Below, in pieces: positions 16,462 to 25,008 of a DNA stretch of 64,000 nt (its first letter is position 1; each line of letters starts with the position of its first letter). Location: NCBI RefSeq assembly GCF_003852315.1, contig NZ_CP027762.1, forward strand, positions 434,001 to 498,000, in the 5' to 3' direction. Origin of the DNA: Pseudomonas sp. LBUM920 (GTDB taxonomy: Bacteria > Pseudomonadota > Gammaproteobacteria > Pseudomonadales > Pseudomonadaceae). The translations under genes were made by a program, and so were the position numbers. The notes under the pieces are model-generated. The model was not told the origin of the DNA and searched no databases. It worked only from the letters and a program-made list of their open reading frames with translations.

Positions 16462-18681
16462 TCAATACAAATCTACCGGGTCCACATCCAACGACCATCG
16501 CACCTGGCGGCCACTGGGCATTTGCTCCAGAGCAAGCAACCAGCTACTTAATAGCCGATGCAGGGGCGCGCGGGAGGTTGCCTGCAAGAGTAGCTGAGCG
16601 CGATAACGCCCGGCGCGGCGTTCCATAGGTGCAGGCACCGGGCCGAGCAATTCGATGCCGGTCAGACCCAGTTCGCCGAGCAAACGTTCGGCGGCGCTGC
16701 ATGCCTCATCCAGAAAACCTTCCGCCTGCCCCGGTTTATGGGCCTCGGCCCGCAGCAGGGCAAGGTGAGAGAAGGGCGGCAAGCCGGCAGAGCGGCGTTC
16801 ACTCAGCGCCTGCTCGGCGAAGGCGAAATAGCCTTGTTCTGTCAGCTGGATCAGCAGCGGATGGTCGGCCAGGTGGGTCTGGATAATCACTTTGCCCGGC
16901 TCTTCAGCGCGCCCGGCGCGGCCTGCGACCTGCACGATCAGCTGCGCCATGCGCTCGCTGGCGCGAAAATCACCGGAGAACAGGCCGCCGTCGGCATCCA
17001 GGATCGACACCAGCGTCACCCGCGGAAAATGGTGCCCTTTGGCAAGCATCTGCGTGCCGATCAGGATGCACGGCTGGCCTTTCTGGATGGTCGCGAACAG
17101 CTGGTTCATCGCGTCTTTGCGCGAAGTGCTGTCGCGGTCGACCCGCAGCACCGGGTAGTCCGGGAACAGAATGCCCAGGCGCTCTTCGGCGCGCTCGGTG
17201 CCCGCACCCACTGGGCGCAAATCCACTTTGCCGCACTGCGGGCAGTGGCGCGGCACCCGCTCCACATGGCCGCAATGATGGCAGCGCAGCTCGCCGTGGC
17301 GCTGGTGCACGGTCATGCGCGCATCGCAGCGCTCGCACTCGGACATCCAGCCGCAGTCATGGCACAGCAACGTCGGCGCAAACCCTCGGCGGTTGAGAAA
17401 CACCAGCACTTGCTGGCCGGCGGCGAGGGTCTGGCCGATGGCTTGCTGCATCGGTCCGGAAATGCCGCTGTCCAGTGGACGGCTTTTTACATCCAGGCGC
17501 AGGAAGCGCGGCTGCTTGGCGCCGCCTGCACGCTCATTCAAACGAAGGAGTCCGTACCGGCCGGTGTAGGCGTTGTGCAGGCTTTCCAGGGACGGCGTGG
17601 CCGAGCCCAGCACAATCGGGATGTCTTCCTGGCGTGCGCGCACCAGCGCCAGATCGCGGGCGTGGTAGCGCAGGCCTTCCTGCTGTTTATAGGAGCCGTC
17701 GTGCTCCTCGTCGATGATGATCAGCCCGGGGTTCTTCATCGGCGTGAACAGCGCCGAGCGGGTGCCGATAATAATGTCGGCTTCGCCGTCCCGCGCGGCC
17801 AACCAGGACTCCAGGCGTTCGCGGTCGTTGACCGCCGAGTGCACCAGGGCGATGCGCGCGTTGAAGCGCTGCTCGAAACGCGCCAGGGTTTGCGGGCCCA
17901 GGTTGATCTCGGGGATCAGCACCAGCGCCTGCTTGCCGGCCTGCAGGGTTTCGCGGATGAGCTGCAGATAGACTTCGGTCTTGCCGCTGCCCGTCACGCC
18001 CGCCAGCAGGAACGCGTGGAAACTGTCGAAGCCTGCGCGGATCGCTTCATAAGCAGCACGTTGCTCGGTGTTCAGCGGCAGTTCGGGCTGGGCCAGCCAG
18101 TGTTCGTGGCGTGGGTCGGGAGCGTGCTTGCGGATTTCCACCTGCACCAAGCCCTTGGCCAGCAGCAGGTCGAGGCTGTCCTTGCTCAGCATCAGCTTGC
18201 TCAATAGCTGATGCGCCACGCCGTGGGGATGCTGCGCCAGCGTGGCCAGGGCTTCACGCTGGCGCGGCGCGCGGGCGATGCGCGGGTCATCGAGGCGCGC
18301 GCCGGGCACCATCGACCAGAAGCGCTCCTGGCGTGCTTCGGCCAGCTCGCCCTGACGCAGCAGCACCGGCAGCGCCCAGCTCAACGTATCGCCCAGGCTG
18401 TGCTGATAATACTGAGCGGTCCACAGGCACAGCTTGAACAGGGCCGGTGGCAGCGCCGCAGTGGTGTCGAGGATGGCTATGGCGGGCTTGAGCTTTTCTG
18501 CGGGCACTTCGCTGTGGTCGGCGACTTCGACCAGAATGCCGATCATTTCTCGGCGCCCGAACGGCACGCGCACGCGCATGCCTGGCTGCAACTGCGCCCG
18601 CAGCACGCCGGCGGGGGCTCGGTAGTCGAACAGACGGCGCAGGGGCGAGGGCAGGGCTAGGCGCAAAATGGCGTCGGGCAC
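16462..18681 (-). CDS. priA: PriA, primosomal replication restart helicase
   Basis: Superfamily 2 3'-5' helicase (739 aa) that reloads the replisome at stalled forks. An N-terminal DNA-binding domain, Walker A GVTGSGKT (228-235), DEEH box (324-327) and a zinc domain with paired cysteines (CHDCGW, CERCDA, CHHCGH, CPQCGK) are visible. The GTG start at 18681 gives VPDAILRLAL and the normal length; an in-frame upstream ATG at 18777 extends into non-family sequence. Confidence 0.97.
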   Translation of the reverse strand: MPDAILRLALPSPLRRLFDYRAPAGVLRAQLQPGMRVRVPFGRREMIGILVEVADHSEVPAEKLKPAIAILDTTAALPPALFKLCLWTAQYYQHSLGDTLSWALPVLLRQGELAEARQERFWSMVPGARLDDPRIARAPRQREALATLAQHPHGVAHQLLSKLMLSKDSLDLLLAKGLVQVEIRKHAPDPRHEHWLAQPELPLNTEQRAAYEAIRAGFDSFHAFLLAGVTGSGKTEVYLQLIRETLQAGKQALVLIPEINLGPQTLARFEQRFNARIALVHSAVNDRERLESWLAARDGEADIIIGTRSALFTPMKNPGLIIIDEEHDGSYKQQEGLRYHARDLALVRARQEDIPIVLGSATPSLESLHNAYTGRYGLLRLNERAGGAKQPRFLRLDVKSRPLDSGISGPMQQAIGQTLAAGQQVLVFLNRRGFAPTLLCHDCGWMSECERCDARMTVHQRHGELRCHHCGHVERVPRHCPQCGKVDLRPVGAGTERAEERLGILFPDYPVLRVDRDSTSRKDAMNQLFATIQKGQPCILIGTQMLAKGHHFPRVTLVSILDADGGLFSGDFRASERMAQLIVQVAGRAGRAEEPGKVIIQTHLADHPLLIQLTEQGYFAFAEQALSERRSAGLPPFSHLALLRAEAHKPGQAEGFLDEACSAAERLLGELGLTGIELLGPVPAPMERRAGRYRAQLLLQATSRAPLHRLLSSWLLALEQMPSGRQVRWSLDVDPVDLY

Positions 18682-18780
18682 GCGGGGAATCTCATATAAA
18701 GGCAGGCGGTGGCGCAGGGGCGGGAGCCTAGCAGACCTGCGGTAGAGGTGTCCCGTCTCTGCTGCAGCAGCCAGCACTTC

Positions 18781-18949
18781 TGTGGGAACCGGGCCTATCG
18801 TGGCGAGCAGGCTTGCCCTGCATTGAGGTGCGCAGCGGCCCCGATGCCTACAACGAGTTTTAACTGCAAAAACACCATTGGCCTATTGGGGCTGCTTTGC
18901 AGCCCAGCGCAGGGCAAGCCTGCTCGCCACAACATGCCCGGCTCCCACA
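18781..18949. repeat. Nested composite REP element upstream of rpmE
   Basis: An inner GTGGCGAGCAGGCTTGCCCT ... TGCTCGCCAC palindrome (18800-18930) is enclosed by a second, different pair, TGTGGGAACCGGGC and GCCCGGCTCCCACA (18781-18949). It occupies much of the 437-base gap between priA and rpmE; the rest of the gap shows only the rpmE promoter region. Confidence 0.75.
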
Positions 18950-19020
18950 TTGATCGTGGTGAACCGGCAGTTTTTCTGATGAAAGGGGCTCATATGTGGG
19001 AAATCGGCCGGAAGCGCCGC

Positions 19021-19048
19021 TTGCGCGTTTAAAAAGGTCTGGTAGAAT
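19021..19048 (+). promoter_or_regulatory. Probable sigma-70 promoter of rpmE
   Basis: TTGCGC and TAGAAT are spaced 16 bases apart, 70 bases upstream of the rpmE start. It is a moderate match to the -35/-10 consensus, and position is the main support. Confidence 0.5.
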
Positions 19049-19118
19049 CCGCGGCCTAATTACGTGCGGTATTCGACAATAGTGTCGAGTGGCGGCACGC
19101 TAGCCCGAGGAAGTCACC

Positions 19119-19349
19119 ATGAAAGCCGATATCCATCCAGCGTACGAAACCATCGAAGTAACCTGCAGCTGCGGCAACAAGTTCGAAACACGTTCGAACC
19201 TGTGCAAGCCACTGGGTACTGACGTATGCAACGAGTGCCACCCGTTCTACACCGGTAAGCAGAAAACTCTGGACACCGGCGGCCGTGTACAGCGCTTCGC
19301 AGATCGCTTTGGTGCTTTCGGCAAGAAGCCTGCTACTCCAGCAGAGTAA
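19119..19349 (+). CDS. rpmE: Ribosomal protein bL31, zinc-binding form
   Basis: 76-aa large-subunit ribosomal protein. It has the C+ form zinc ligands: C16, C18, C37 and C40 (CSCGNKF ... CNECHPFYTG). The zinc-free paralogue usually sits elsewhere under Zur control. Own promoter and terminator, so it is a single-gene unit. Confidence 0.98.
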   Translation: MKADIHPAYETIEVTCSCGNKFETRSNLCKPLGTDVCNECHPFYTGKQKTLDTGGRVQRFADRFGAFGKKPATPAE

Positions 19350-19387
19350 GGCTCAAAAGCCCTCCGGGTTTTTGTCAGCTGTTGAAG

Positions 19388-19414
19388 AAGGCGTCCTTTG
19401 GGACGCCTTTTTTG
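19388..19414 (+). terminator. Rho-independent terminator after rpmE
   Basis: AAGGCGTCC and GGACGCCTT pair around a TTT loop and run into six T residues. Confidence 0.88.
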
Positions 19415-19545
19415 TGCCTGCAATTTGGCTGCGCGTGATTCAAATCGATTTTAATAAAAAAATTGTAGACATTTTTTAGTGCGATTGTGAACAGTTGAGC
19501 CCTTGTATCCCGTGGCTCTTGGCCAAAAGTCGTAGCGCAGGGCCC

Positions 19546-19574
19546 TTGACACCTGTGACTGCCCAGTCTTGTAG
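19546..19574 (+). promoter_or_regulatory. Tentative promoter of maeB
   Basis: A perfect -35 TTGACA (19546-19551) lies 17 bases from a poor -10 (TTGTAG), about 60 bases before the maeB start. An AT-rich tract (about 19445-19480) lies further upstream. Only the -35 is convincing. Confidence 0.3.
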
Positions 19575-19636
19575 GGACTTTGCGACACGCGTATCCTCGG
19601 CGGTCCGTCGACCAACAGTAAAAGCGGAATGCCGAT

Positions 19637-20905
19637 ATGTCTGATTTGAAAACTGCCGCTCTCGAATATCATGCCCATCCTCGTCCAGGAAAGCTGAGTG
19701 TAGAGCTCACCAAAGCCACTGCCACCGCCCGCGACCTGTCGCTGGCCTACAGCCCTGGCGTTGCCGAGCCCGTACGTGAAATCGCCCGCGACCCTGAACT
19801 GGCGTACAAGTACACCGGCAAAGGCAACCTGGTTGCAGTGATTTCCGATGGCACCGCGATTCTCGGCCTGGGCAACCTTGGCCCATTGGCTTCCAAGCCA
19901 GTCATGGAAGGTAAAGGCGTGCTGTTCAAGCGCTTTGCCGGCATCGACGTTTTCGACATCGAAGTCGACTCCGAAAGCCCGCAGGCTTTCATCGACACCG
20001 TAAAGCGCATTTCCATCACGTTCGGTGGCATCAACCTGGAAGACATCAAGGCACCTGAGTGCTTCGAGATCGAAAAGGCCTTGATCGAGCAGTGCGACAT
20101 TCCGGTATTCCACGATGACCAGCACGGCACCGCGATCGTTACCGCGGCCGGCATGATCAACGCCCTGGAAATCGCTGGCAAAACCCTGGCTGACGCGCAG
20201 ATCGTCTGCCTGGGTGCCGGCGCTGCAGCCATCTCCTGCATGAAATTGCTGGTGAGCATGGGCGCCAAGCTGGAAAACATCTTCATGGTCGACAGCAAGG
20301 GCGTTGTTCAGTCCGAGCGTACCGACCTGAACCAGTACAAGGCGATGTTTGCCCACGCGACCGACAAGCGCACCCTGGCTGACGCCCTTGACGGTGCAGA
20401 CGTGTTCGTCGGCCTGTCTGGCCCGAACCTGCTGAGCGCCGAAGGCCTCAAGTCCATGGCGGCCAACCCGATCGTGTTCGCCTGCTCCAACCCTGATCCG
20501 GAAATCTCCCCGGAACTGGCACACGCCACCCGTAACGACGTGATCATGGCCACCGGCCGTTCGGACTACCCGAACCAGGTCAACAACGTACTGGGCTTCC
20601 CATTCATCTTCCGCGGTGCCCTGGACGTTCGCGCCAAGCGCATCAACGAAGAGATGAAAGTCGCTGCCGCCAACGCCCTGCGTGAACTGGCCAAGCTGCC
20701 GGTGCCTCAGGAAGTGTGCGACGCCTACGGTGGCATCAAGCTGGAATTCGGCCGTGAGTACATCATTCCGAAACCAATGGATAAGCGCCTGATCACCCTG
20801 ATCTCCGATGCCGTGGCCAAAGCCGCTATCGAGACCGGTGTGGCGACCCTGCCGTATCCGAAGCACTACCCGCTGCAAAGCGTGGATGATGTGTTCAACG
20901 GCTAA
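19637..20905 (+). CDS. maeB: Malic enzyme, short single-domain NAD(P)-dependent form
   Basis: Oxidative decarboxylation of malate to pyruvate (422 aa, cytosolic). The N-terminal malic domain carries SPGVAEP (around residue 39-45) and the catalytic lysine/aspartate region VFHDDQHGTA; the C-terminal NAD(P)-binding domain has VCLGAGAAAISC. It lacks the C-terminal phosphotransacetylase-like domain of the 750-residue MaeB of enterics, the usual situation in Pseudomonas. Coenzyme preference cannot be read with certainty. Confidence 0.93.
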   Translation: MSDLKTAALEYHAHPRPGKLSVELTKATATARDLSLAYSPGVAEPVREIARDPELAYKYTGKGNLVAVISDGTAILGLGNLGPLASKPVMEGKGVLFKRFAGIDVFDIEVDSESPQAFIDTVKRISITFGGINLEDIKAPECFEIEKALIEQCDIPVFHDDQHGTAIVTAAGMINALEIAGKTLADAQIVCLGAGAAAISCMKLLVSMGAKLENIFMVDSKGVVQSERTDLNQYKAMFAHATDKRTLADALDGADVFVGLSGPNLLSAEGLKSMAANPIVFACSNPDPEISPELAHATRNDVIMATGRSDYPNQVNNVLGFPFIFRGALDVRAKRINEEMKVAAANALRELAKLPVPQEVCDAYGGIKLEFGREYIIPKPMDKRLITLISDAVAKAAIETGVATLPYPKHYPLQSVDDVFNG

Positions 20906-20923
20906 GCCGTTGTAGCGCACCAA

Positions 20924-20959
20924 CAAAAAGCCCCGGCTCTTGCGAGTCGGGGCTTTTTT
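20924..20959 (+). terminator. Rho-independent terminator after maeB
   Basis: AAAAAGCCCCGGCTC pairs with GAGTCGGGGCTTTTTT; strong stem and T-run. Confidence 0.92.
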
Positions 20960-20997
20960 ATTGCCTGCGATTAACTGGAGCTGCGTAGGAATCCAGA

Positions 20998-21087
20998 TGT
21001 GGGAGGGGGCTTGCCCCCGATTGCGGTGTATCAGTCAGCAGCTTCATTGGCTGGAAGTTCGCTATCGGGGGCAAGCCCCCTCCCACA
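20998..21087. repeat. REPIN-like palindrome (GTGGGAGGGGG class)
   Basis: TGTGGGAGGGGGCTTGCCCC and its inverted partner GGGGCAAGCCCCCTCCCACA, between the convergent maeB and ponA. Confidence 0.92.
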
Positions 21088-21116
21088 TTTTGCACCCCGT
21101 CAGCTCGCGGTCGCGA

Positions 21117-23585
21117 TCAGAACAAATCGATCGGCGCCCCTTCATCCGCCGGCAGCGGGCTGCCCGGTGCAACACCATTGCCCAGTTCGTTGACCGACGG
21201 CGGCGTGTCTTCGCTCTTGAACAGCTCGAAGTACGCGTTCGGCGTGCTTGGCGAAGCCGCACGGCCACTCACCGGGTCAATGCGCAGGCTGAGAATGCCT
21301 TCCGGCTCAGGCTGGGTGTGCAACGGCTTGTCCTTCAAGGCCGCGCCCATGTAGCTCATCCAGATCGGCAACGCGACGGTGCCACCAAACTCGCGGCGAC
21401 CCAGGCTTTCCGGCTGGTCGTAGCCGGTCCACACGGTGGTCACGTAGTCGGCGTTGTAGCCGGAGAACCAGGCGTCCTTGGAGTCGTTGGTGGTACCGGT
21501 CTTGCCGGCAATGTCCGCACGGCCCAGCGCCAGGGCGCGACGGCCGGTGCCTTTCTTGATCACGTCTTCCAGGATGCTGTTGAGGATATACGTGGTGCGG
21601 CCATCCACTACGCGTTCAGCGACTGCGGGCGTTTGTGGCTCGTTTGCGGCGGCGGTGTTCGGTGTGGCTGGCGCTGCGCCCGGTGTCGGCTCGATGGTGA
21701 TGCCGCCGTTGCTGGGCGCCGCGATGCCATCAGGCGCCGCCACGCCGTTGACTACGTCACCCGGTACGCGCGGAGGGTTGGCGGTAAACAGGGTGTCGCC
21801 ATTGCGGCTTTCGATTTTGTCGATCAGGTACGGTGAGATCTTGTAGCCGCCGTTGGCAAAGGTGCTCCAGCCCGTGGCGATTTCCATCGGCGTGAGAGTC
21901 GCGGTGCCCAGCGCCAGGGACAGGTTGGGCGGCAGGTCCGACTTGTTGAAGCCGAAACGCGTCATGTAGTCGATGGTTTTGCCGACGCCCATTGCCTGCA
22001 GCAGGCGGATCGACACCAGGTTGCGCGACTTGTACAGCGCCTCGCGGATGCGGATCGGGCCGAGGAAGGTGTTGGTGTCGTTCTTCGGGCGCCAGACCTT
22101 GTCCAGGTACTCGTCGACAAACACGATCGGGGCGTCGTTGACCAGGCTGGCGGCGGTGTAGCCGTTATCCAGTGCGGCGCTGTAGACGAACGGCTTGAAG
22201 CTCGAGCCCGGCTGGCGCTTGGCCTGGGTCGCACGGTTGTAGTTGCTCTGCTCGAAGGCAAAACCGCCGACCAGGGCGCGGATCGCACCGTTCTGCGGGT
22301 CCAGGGACACCAGCGCGCCTTGGGCCACAGGGACCTGGCTGAATTTCAGGCTGTCGTCTTTCTGGCGTTGCACGCGGATCAAGTCACCCACCTGCGCCAC
22401 GTCCGAGGGCTGCTTGGGCATCGGGCCCATGCTGTTGGTGTTCAGGAAGGGGCGTGCCCACTTCATGCTGTCCCACGGCACATGCGCTTCGCCGGAGCGG
22501 GTCAGCACCTGCACGCCATCTTTCTTCACTTGGGTGACGATGGCGGGTTCCAGGCCGCTGATCGGGCGCTGTTTGCCCAGTTCAGTGGTCCAGGCGCTCA
22601 GCGTCTTGCCTGGCAGGCGGGATTCGGGGCCGCGGTAGCCGTGGCGCTGGTCATAGGTGACGAGGCCATCGCGCACCGAGTTGTTGGCAATTTCCTGCAA
22701 GTTGCTGGGAACGGTCGTGGTCACGCGGAAGCCTTCGGTGTAGGCCTCGCTGCCGTAACGGCCGACCATCTCGGCGCGCGCCATTTCAGCGATATACGGT
22801 GCGTTCACTTCCGGTGTCGGCACGTGGTAGCTGGCATTCAGCGGTTCGGCCACGGCGCTTTCATAGGCGGCCTGGTCGATCTTGCCCAGCTTGTACATGC
22901 GGCCGAGGATCCAGTCGCGGCGCTCTTTGCTGCGCGCCGGGTTGGCCAGCGGGTTAAAGCGCGAAGGGGCCTTGGGCAGGCCGGCAATCATTGCCATTTG
23001 CGCCAGGCTGGCATCACGAATCGACTTGCCATAGTAGACCTGCGACGCCGCTTCGATGCCGTAGGCGCGGTTACCCAGGTAGATCTTGTTCACGTACAGC
23101 TCAAGGATCTCGTCCTTGGTCAGCTGGCGTTCGATCTGCAGGGCCAGCAGGATTTCAGTGGCCTTGCGCGAAAAACTGCGCTCGCTGGTGAGGAAGAAGT
23201 TCTTCGCCACCTGCATGGTGATGGTGCTGCCACCGGATTGAATGTGTCCGCTTTTTACCAGCTGGGTAGCCGCACGCACCAGACTGCTGGGGTCAACGCC
23301 GTAGTGATTGGCGAAATTATCGTCTTCTGCCGACAGCAGAGCATTGATGAAATTGGGTGGAATGTCGGCGAAACGGATCGGTGTGCGGCGCATCTCGCCG
23401 AACTCCGCGATCAGTTTTTCGTCGCTGCTGTAGACCCGCAAAGGAATCTGCAACTGGATACTTCTGAGTGCCTCTACGGAAGGCAAACCCGGACTAAGGT
23501 AGAGGTAGGCACCGCTGAGTACGAGCAGCAGCCCGCAGACGATCGCGACAATGGAGTACCCGAAAAACTTCAGCAGACGAATCAA
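21117..23585 (-). CDS. ponA: Penicillin-binding protein 1A, bifunctional
   Basis: Class A PBP (822 aa, also called mrcA) that polymerises and cross-links peptidoglycan. One N-terminal membrane anchor (about 8-32); a GT51 glycosyltransferase domain with SAEDDNF (catalytic E87) and GGSTITMQVAKN; an inserted OB-like domain (about 315-420); a transpeptidase domain with SSFK (S461-K464), SRN (520-522) and KTGTT (695-699). Divergent from the pilM operon, with 218 bases between, as in other pseudomonads. Confidence 0.97.
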   Translation of the reverse strand: MIRLLKFFGYSIVAIVCGLLLVLSGAYLYLSPGLPSVEALRSIQLQIPLRVYSSDEKLIAEFGEMRRTPIRFADIPPNFINALLSAEDDNFANHYGVDPSSLVRAATQLVKSGHIQSGGSTITMQVAKNFFLTSERSFSRKATEILLALQIERQLTKDEILELYVNKIYLGNRAYGIEAASQVYYGKSIRDASLAQMAMIAGLPKAPSRFNPLANPARSKERRDWILGRMYKLGKIDQAAYESAVAEPLNASYHVPTPEVNAPYIAEMARAEMVGRYGSEAYTEGFRVTTTVPSNLQEIANNSVRDGLVTYDQRHGYRGPESRLPGKTLSAWTTELGKQRPISGLEPAIVTQVKKDGVQVLTRSGEAHVPWDSMKWARPFLNTNSMGPMPKQPSDVAQVGDLIRVQRQKDDSLKFSQVPVAQGALVSLDPQNGAIRALVGGFAFEQSNYNRATQAKRQPGSSFKPFVYSAALDNGYTAASLVNDAPIVFVDEYLDKVWRPKNDTNTFLGPIRIREALYKSRNLVSIRLLQAMGVGKTIDYMTRFGFNKSDLPPNLSLALGTATLTPMEIATGWSTFANGGYKISPYLIDKIESRNGDTLFTANPPRVPGDVVNGVAAPDGIAAPSNGGITIEPTPGAAPATPNTAAANEPQTPAVAERVVDGRTTYILNSILEDVIKKGTGRRALALGRADIAGKTGTTNDSKDAWFSGYNADYVTTVWTGYDQPESLGRREFGGTVALPIWMSYMGAALKDKPLHTQPEPEGILSLRIDPVSGRAASPSTPNAYFELFKSEDTPPSVNELGNGVAPGSPLPADEGAPIDLF

Positions 23586-23803
23586 GGCTTTTGGATTTCC
23601 AGAGAAAAGAATGAGTTAGGCGTCGGGGCATGCATGGCAAACGATGGATCGACCCGAGCAGCAGATAAATAGCGGGAAAAAACGCTGGGCATTAAAGCAT
23701 TTTTCGGCTTGGGGCGTCATTCACGCCACTCAAACAAGTCGACCGAATGCACGGTGGCCGGCGGTAATCAGGCGGTATGACAGGCAAAGTTTTGGGGAGT
23801 TTT

Positions 23804-24457
23804 ATGAGAAAGGGATTTTTCAGGCGCAAAACCGACACCCTGCTGGGTGTCGACATCAATGACACGGGCATCAAGCTGATAGAACTGGGCCGTTCGGCCG
23901 CGGGTTACCAGGTGCAGGGCTACAGCACCCAAATGTTGCCGCCGAATGCGATGGTCGATGGCACTTTATTGGACCTTGAAGAGGCAGGGCGAGCCTTGCA
24001 ACTGGCGTTATCCCGGCTACGCACGTCCGCACGGCAGGCGGCGGTTGCTGTAGCGGGCCCGTCGGTCATCACGCGGGTCATCGACATGGAGGCAGGGCTC
24101 AGTGATGAGGAGATGGTGTGGAAGATCCAGATGGAAGCCGACCAGTACATTCCTTACCCGCTGGATGAGGTGGCCATCGATTTTCAGGTGCGTGGCCCTT
24201 CGGCCCAGGATCCGGCCCGGGTCGAGGTTTTACTGGCTGCCTGCCTGCGGGAGCAAGTCGAGGCTCGCACCGCGGTTTTGGCCCTGGCGGGGCTCGTGAC
24301 GCGGGTGGTGGATGTCGAAGGGTTTGCATTGGAGCGCGCTTGCAGTCAGGATTTCGCCAGCTTCACGCCGGGTCATCAAGTCGATGGCACACAATGGGCC
24401 GTGGATGCCCACGGGATGGGAATTGCTTGCGGGTTGGCCCTGAGGAGTTTCGCTTGA
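23804..24457 (+). CDS. pilM: PilM-like pilus/DNA-uptake protein lacking its central actin-like region
   Basis: Cytoplasmic partner of PilN in type IV pilus assembly. The N-terminal half is clear (LLGVDINDTGIKLIELGR, EADQYIPYPLDEVAIDF, LAGLVTRVVDVEGFALER at about 160-177), but the protein then jumps to the family C-terminus (GIACGLALRSFA) after about 28 unrelated residues. At 217 aa it is some 135 residues shorter than P. aeruginosa PilM; the second phosphate-binding motif and the TREQLFGG...GGTA region are absent. GGGAG lies 5 bases before the ATG. The stop overlaps the pilN start (TGATG). Confidence 0.85.
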   Translation: MRKGFFRRKTDTLLGVDINDTGIKLIELGRSAAGYQVQGYSTQMLPPNAMVDGTLLDLEEAGRALQLALSRLRTSARQAAVAVAGPSVITRVIDMEAGLSDEEMVWKIQMEADQYIPYPLDEVAIDFQVRGPSAQDPARVEVLLAACLREQVEARTAVLALAGLVTRVVDVEGFALERACSQDFASFTPGHQVDGTQWAVDAHGMGIACGLALRSFA

Positions 24458-25008
24458 TGACAAGAATCAACCTTTTGCCCTGGCGCCAAGCCCTGGCGGA
24501 CCGGCGTCGCAAATACTTTCTGATGTTTTTGCTGGCGTTTGCCTGTGCGGCCTTCGCGGCGTTATGGCTGGCGGACCAGGTGATCGACCAGGCCATCGAC
24601 CGGCAGGGCGCACGCAATAACCACCTGAGCAAAGAAGTGACAGTCGTCGATTCGCGCATCAAGACCATCGGCGACTTGCAGGAGCAAAGCCAGCAACTGG
24701 CCGCGCGCATGAAAGTCGTGCAGGACCTGCATGATGCCCGCTCTTCCAGCGCCCAGATGTTTGATCAACTGGCCCGCGCGGTGCCCGAGGGTGTCCATCT
24801 GCATGAAGTGGTGGCGAATGGCGACACCATCAGCGTCAGCGGCAGTGCCGAGTCCAGCCAGGACATTGCTCAACTGATGCGCCGCCTGGAAGCCTCGCAG
24901 GGCACCCACGCCACTCGGCTGCAGCATGTGCGAGCAGAGGGCGAGCGGGGCGGTAACGAATTCCAGTTGATGGTGCGCCAGGGGGAATCCACCGAGGCTC
25001 AGCCTTGA
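24457..25008 (+). CDS. pilN: PilN-like pilus alignment protein
   Basis: 183-aa bitopic inner-membrane protein. It opens with MTRINLLPWRQ, the conserved cytoplasmic INLLPWR peptide that docks PilM, followed by a transmembrane helix (about 22-41), a coiled coil, and a periplasmic ferredoxin-like domain with AVPEGVHLHEV. GAGGAG upstream supports the start. It overlaps both neighbours, so pilM-N-O/P are translationally coupled. Confidence 0.93.
   Translation: MTRINLLPWRQALADRRRKYFLMFLLAFACAAFAALWLADQVIDQAIDRQGARNNHLSKEVTVVDSRIKTIGDLQEQSQQLAARMKVVQDLHDARSSSAQMFDQLARAVPEGVHLHEVVANGDTISVSGSAESSQDIAQLMRRLEASQGTHATRLQHVRAEGERGGNEFQLMVRQGESTEAQP

Noticed and set aside
19451..20926. A 491-codon minus-strand frame across maeB
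   Set aside because: Antisense shadow of a well-conserved gene in GC-rich DNA; no family resemblance.
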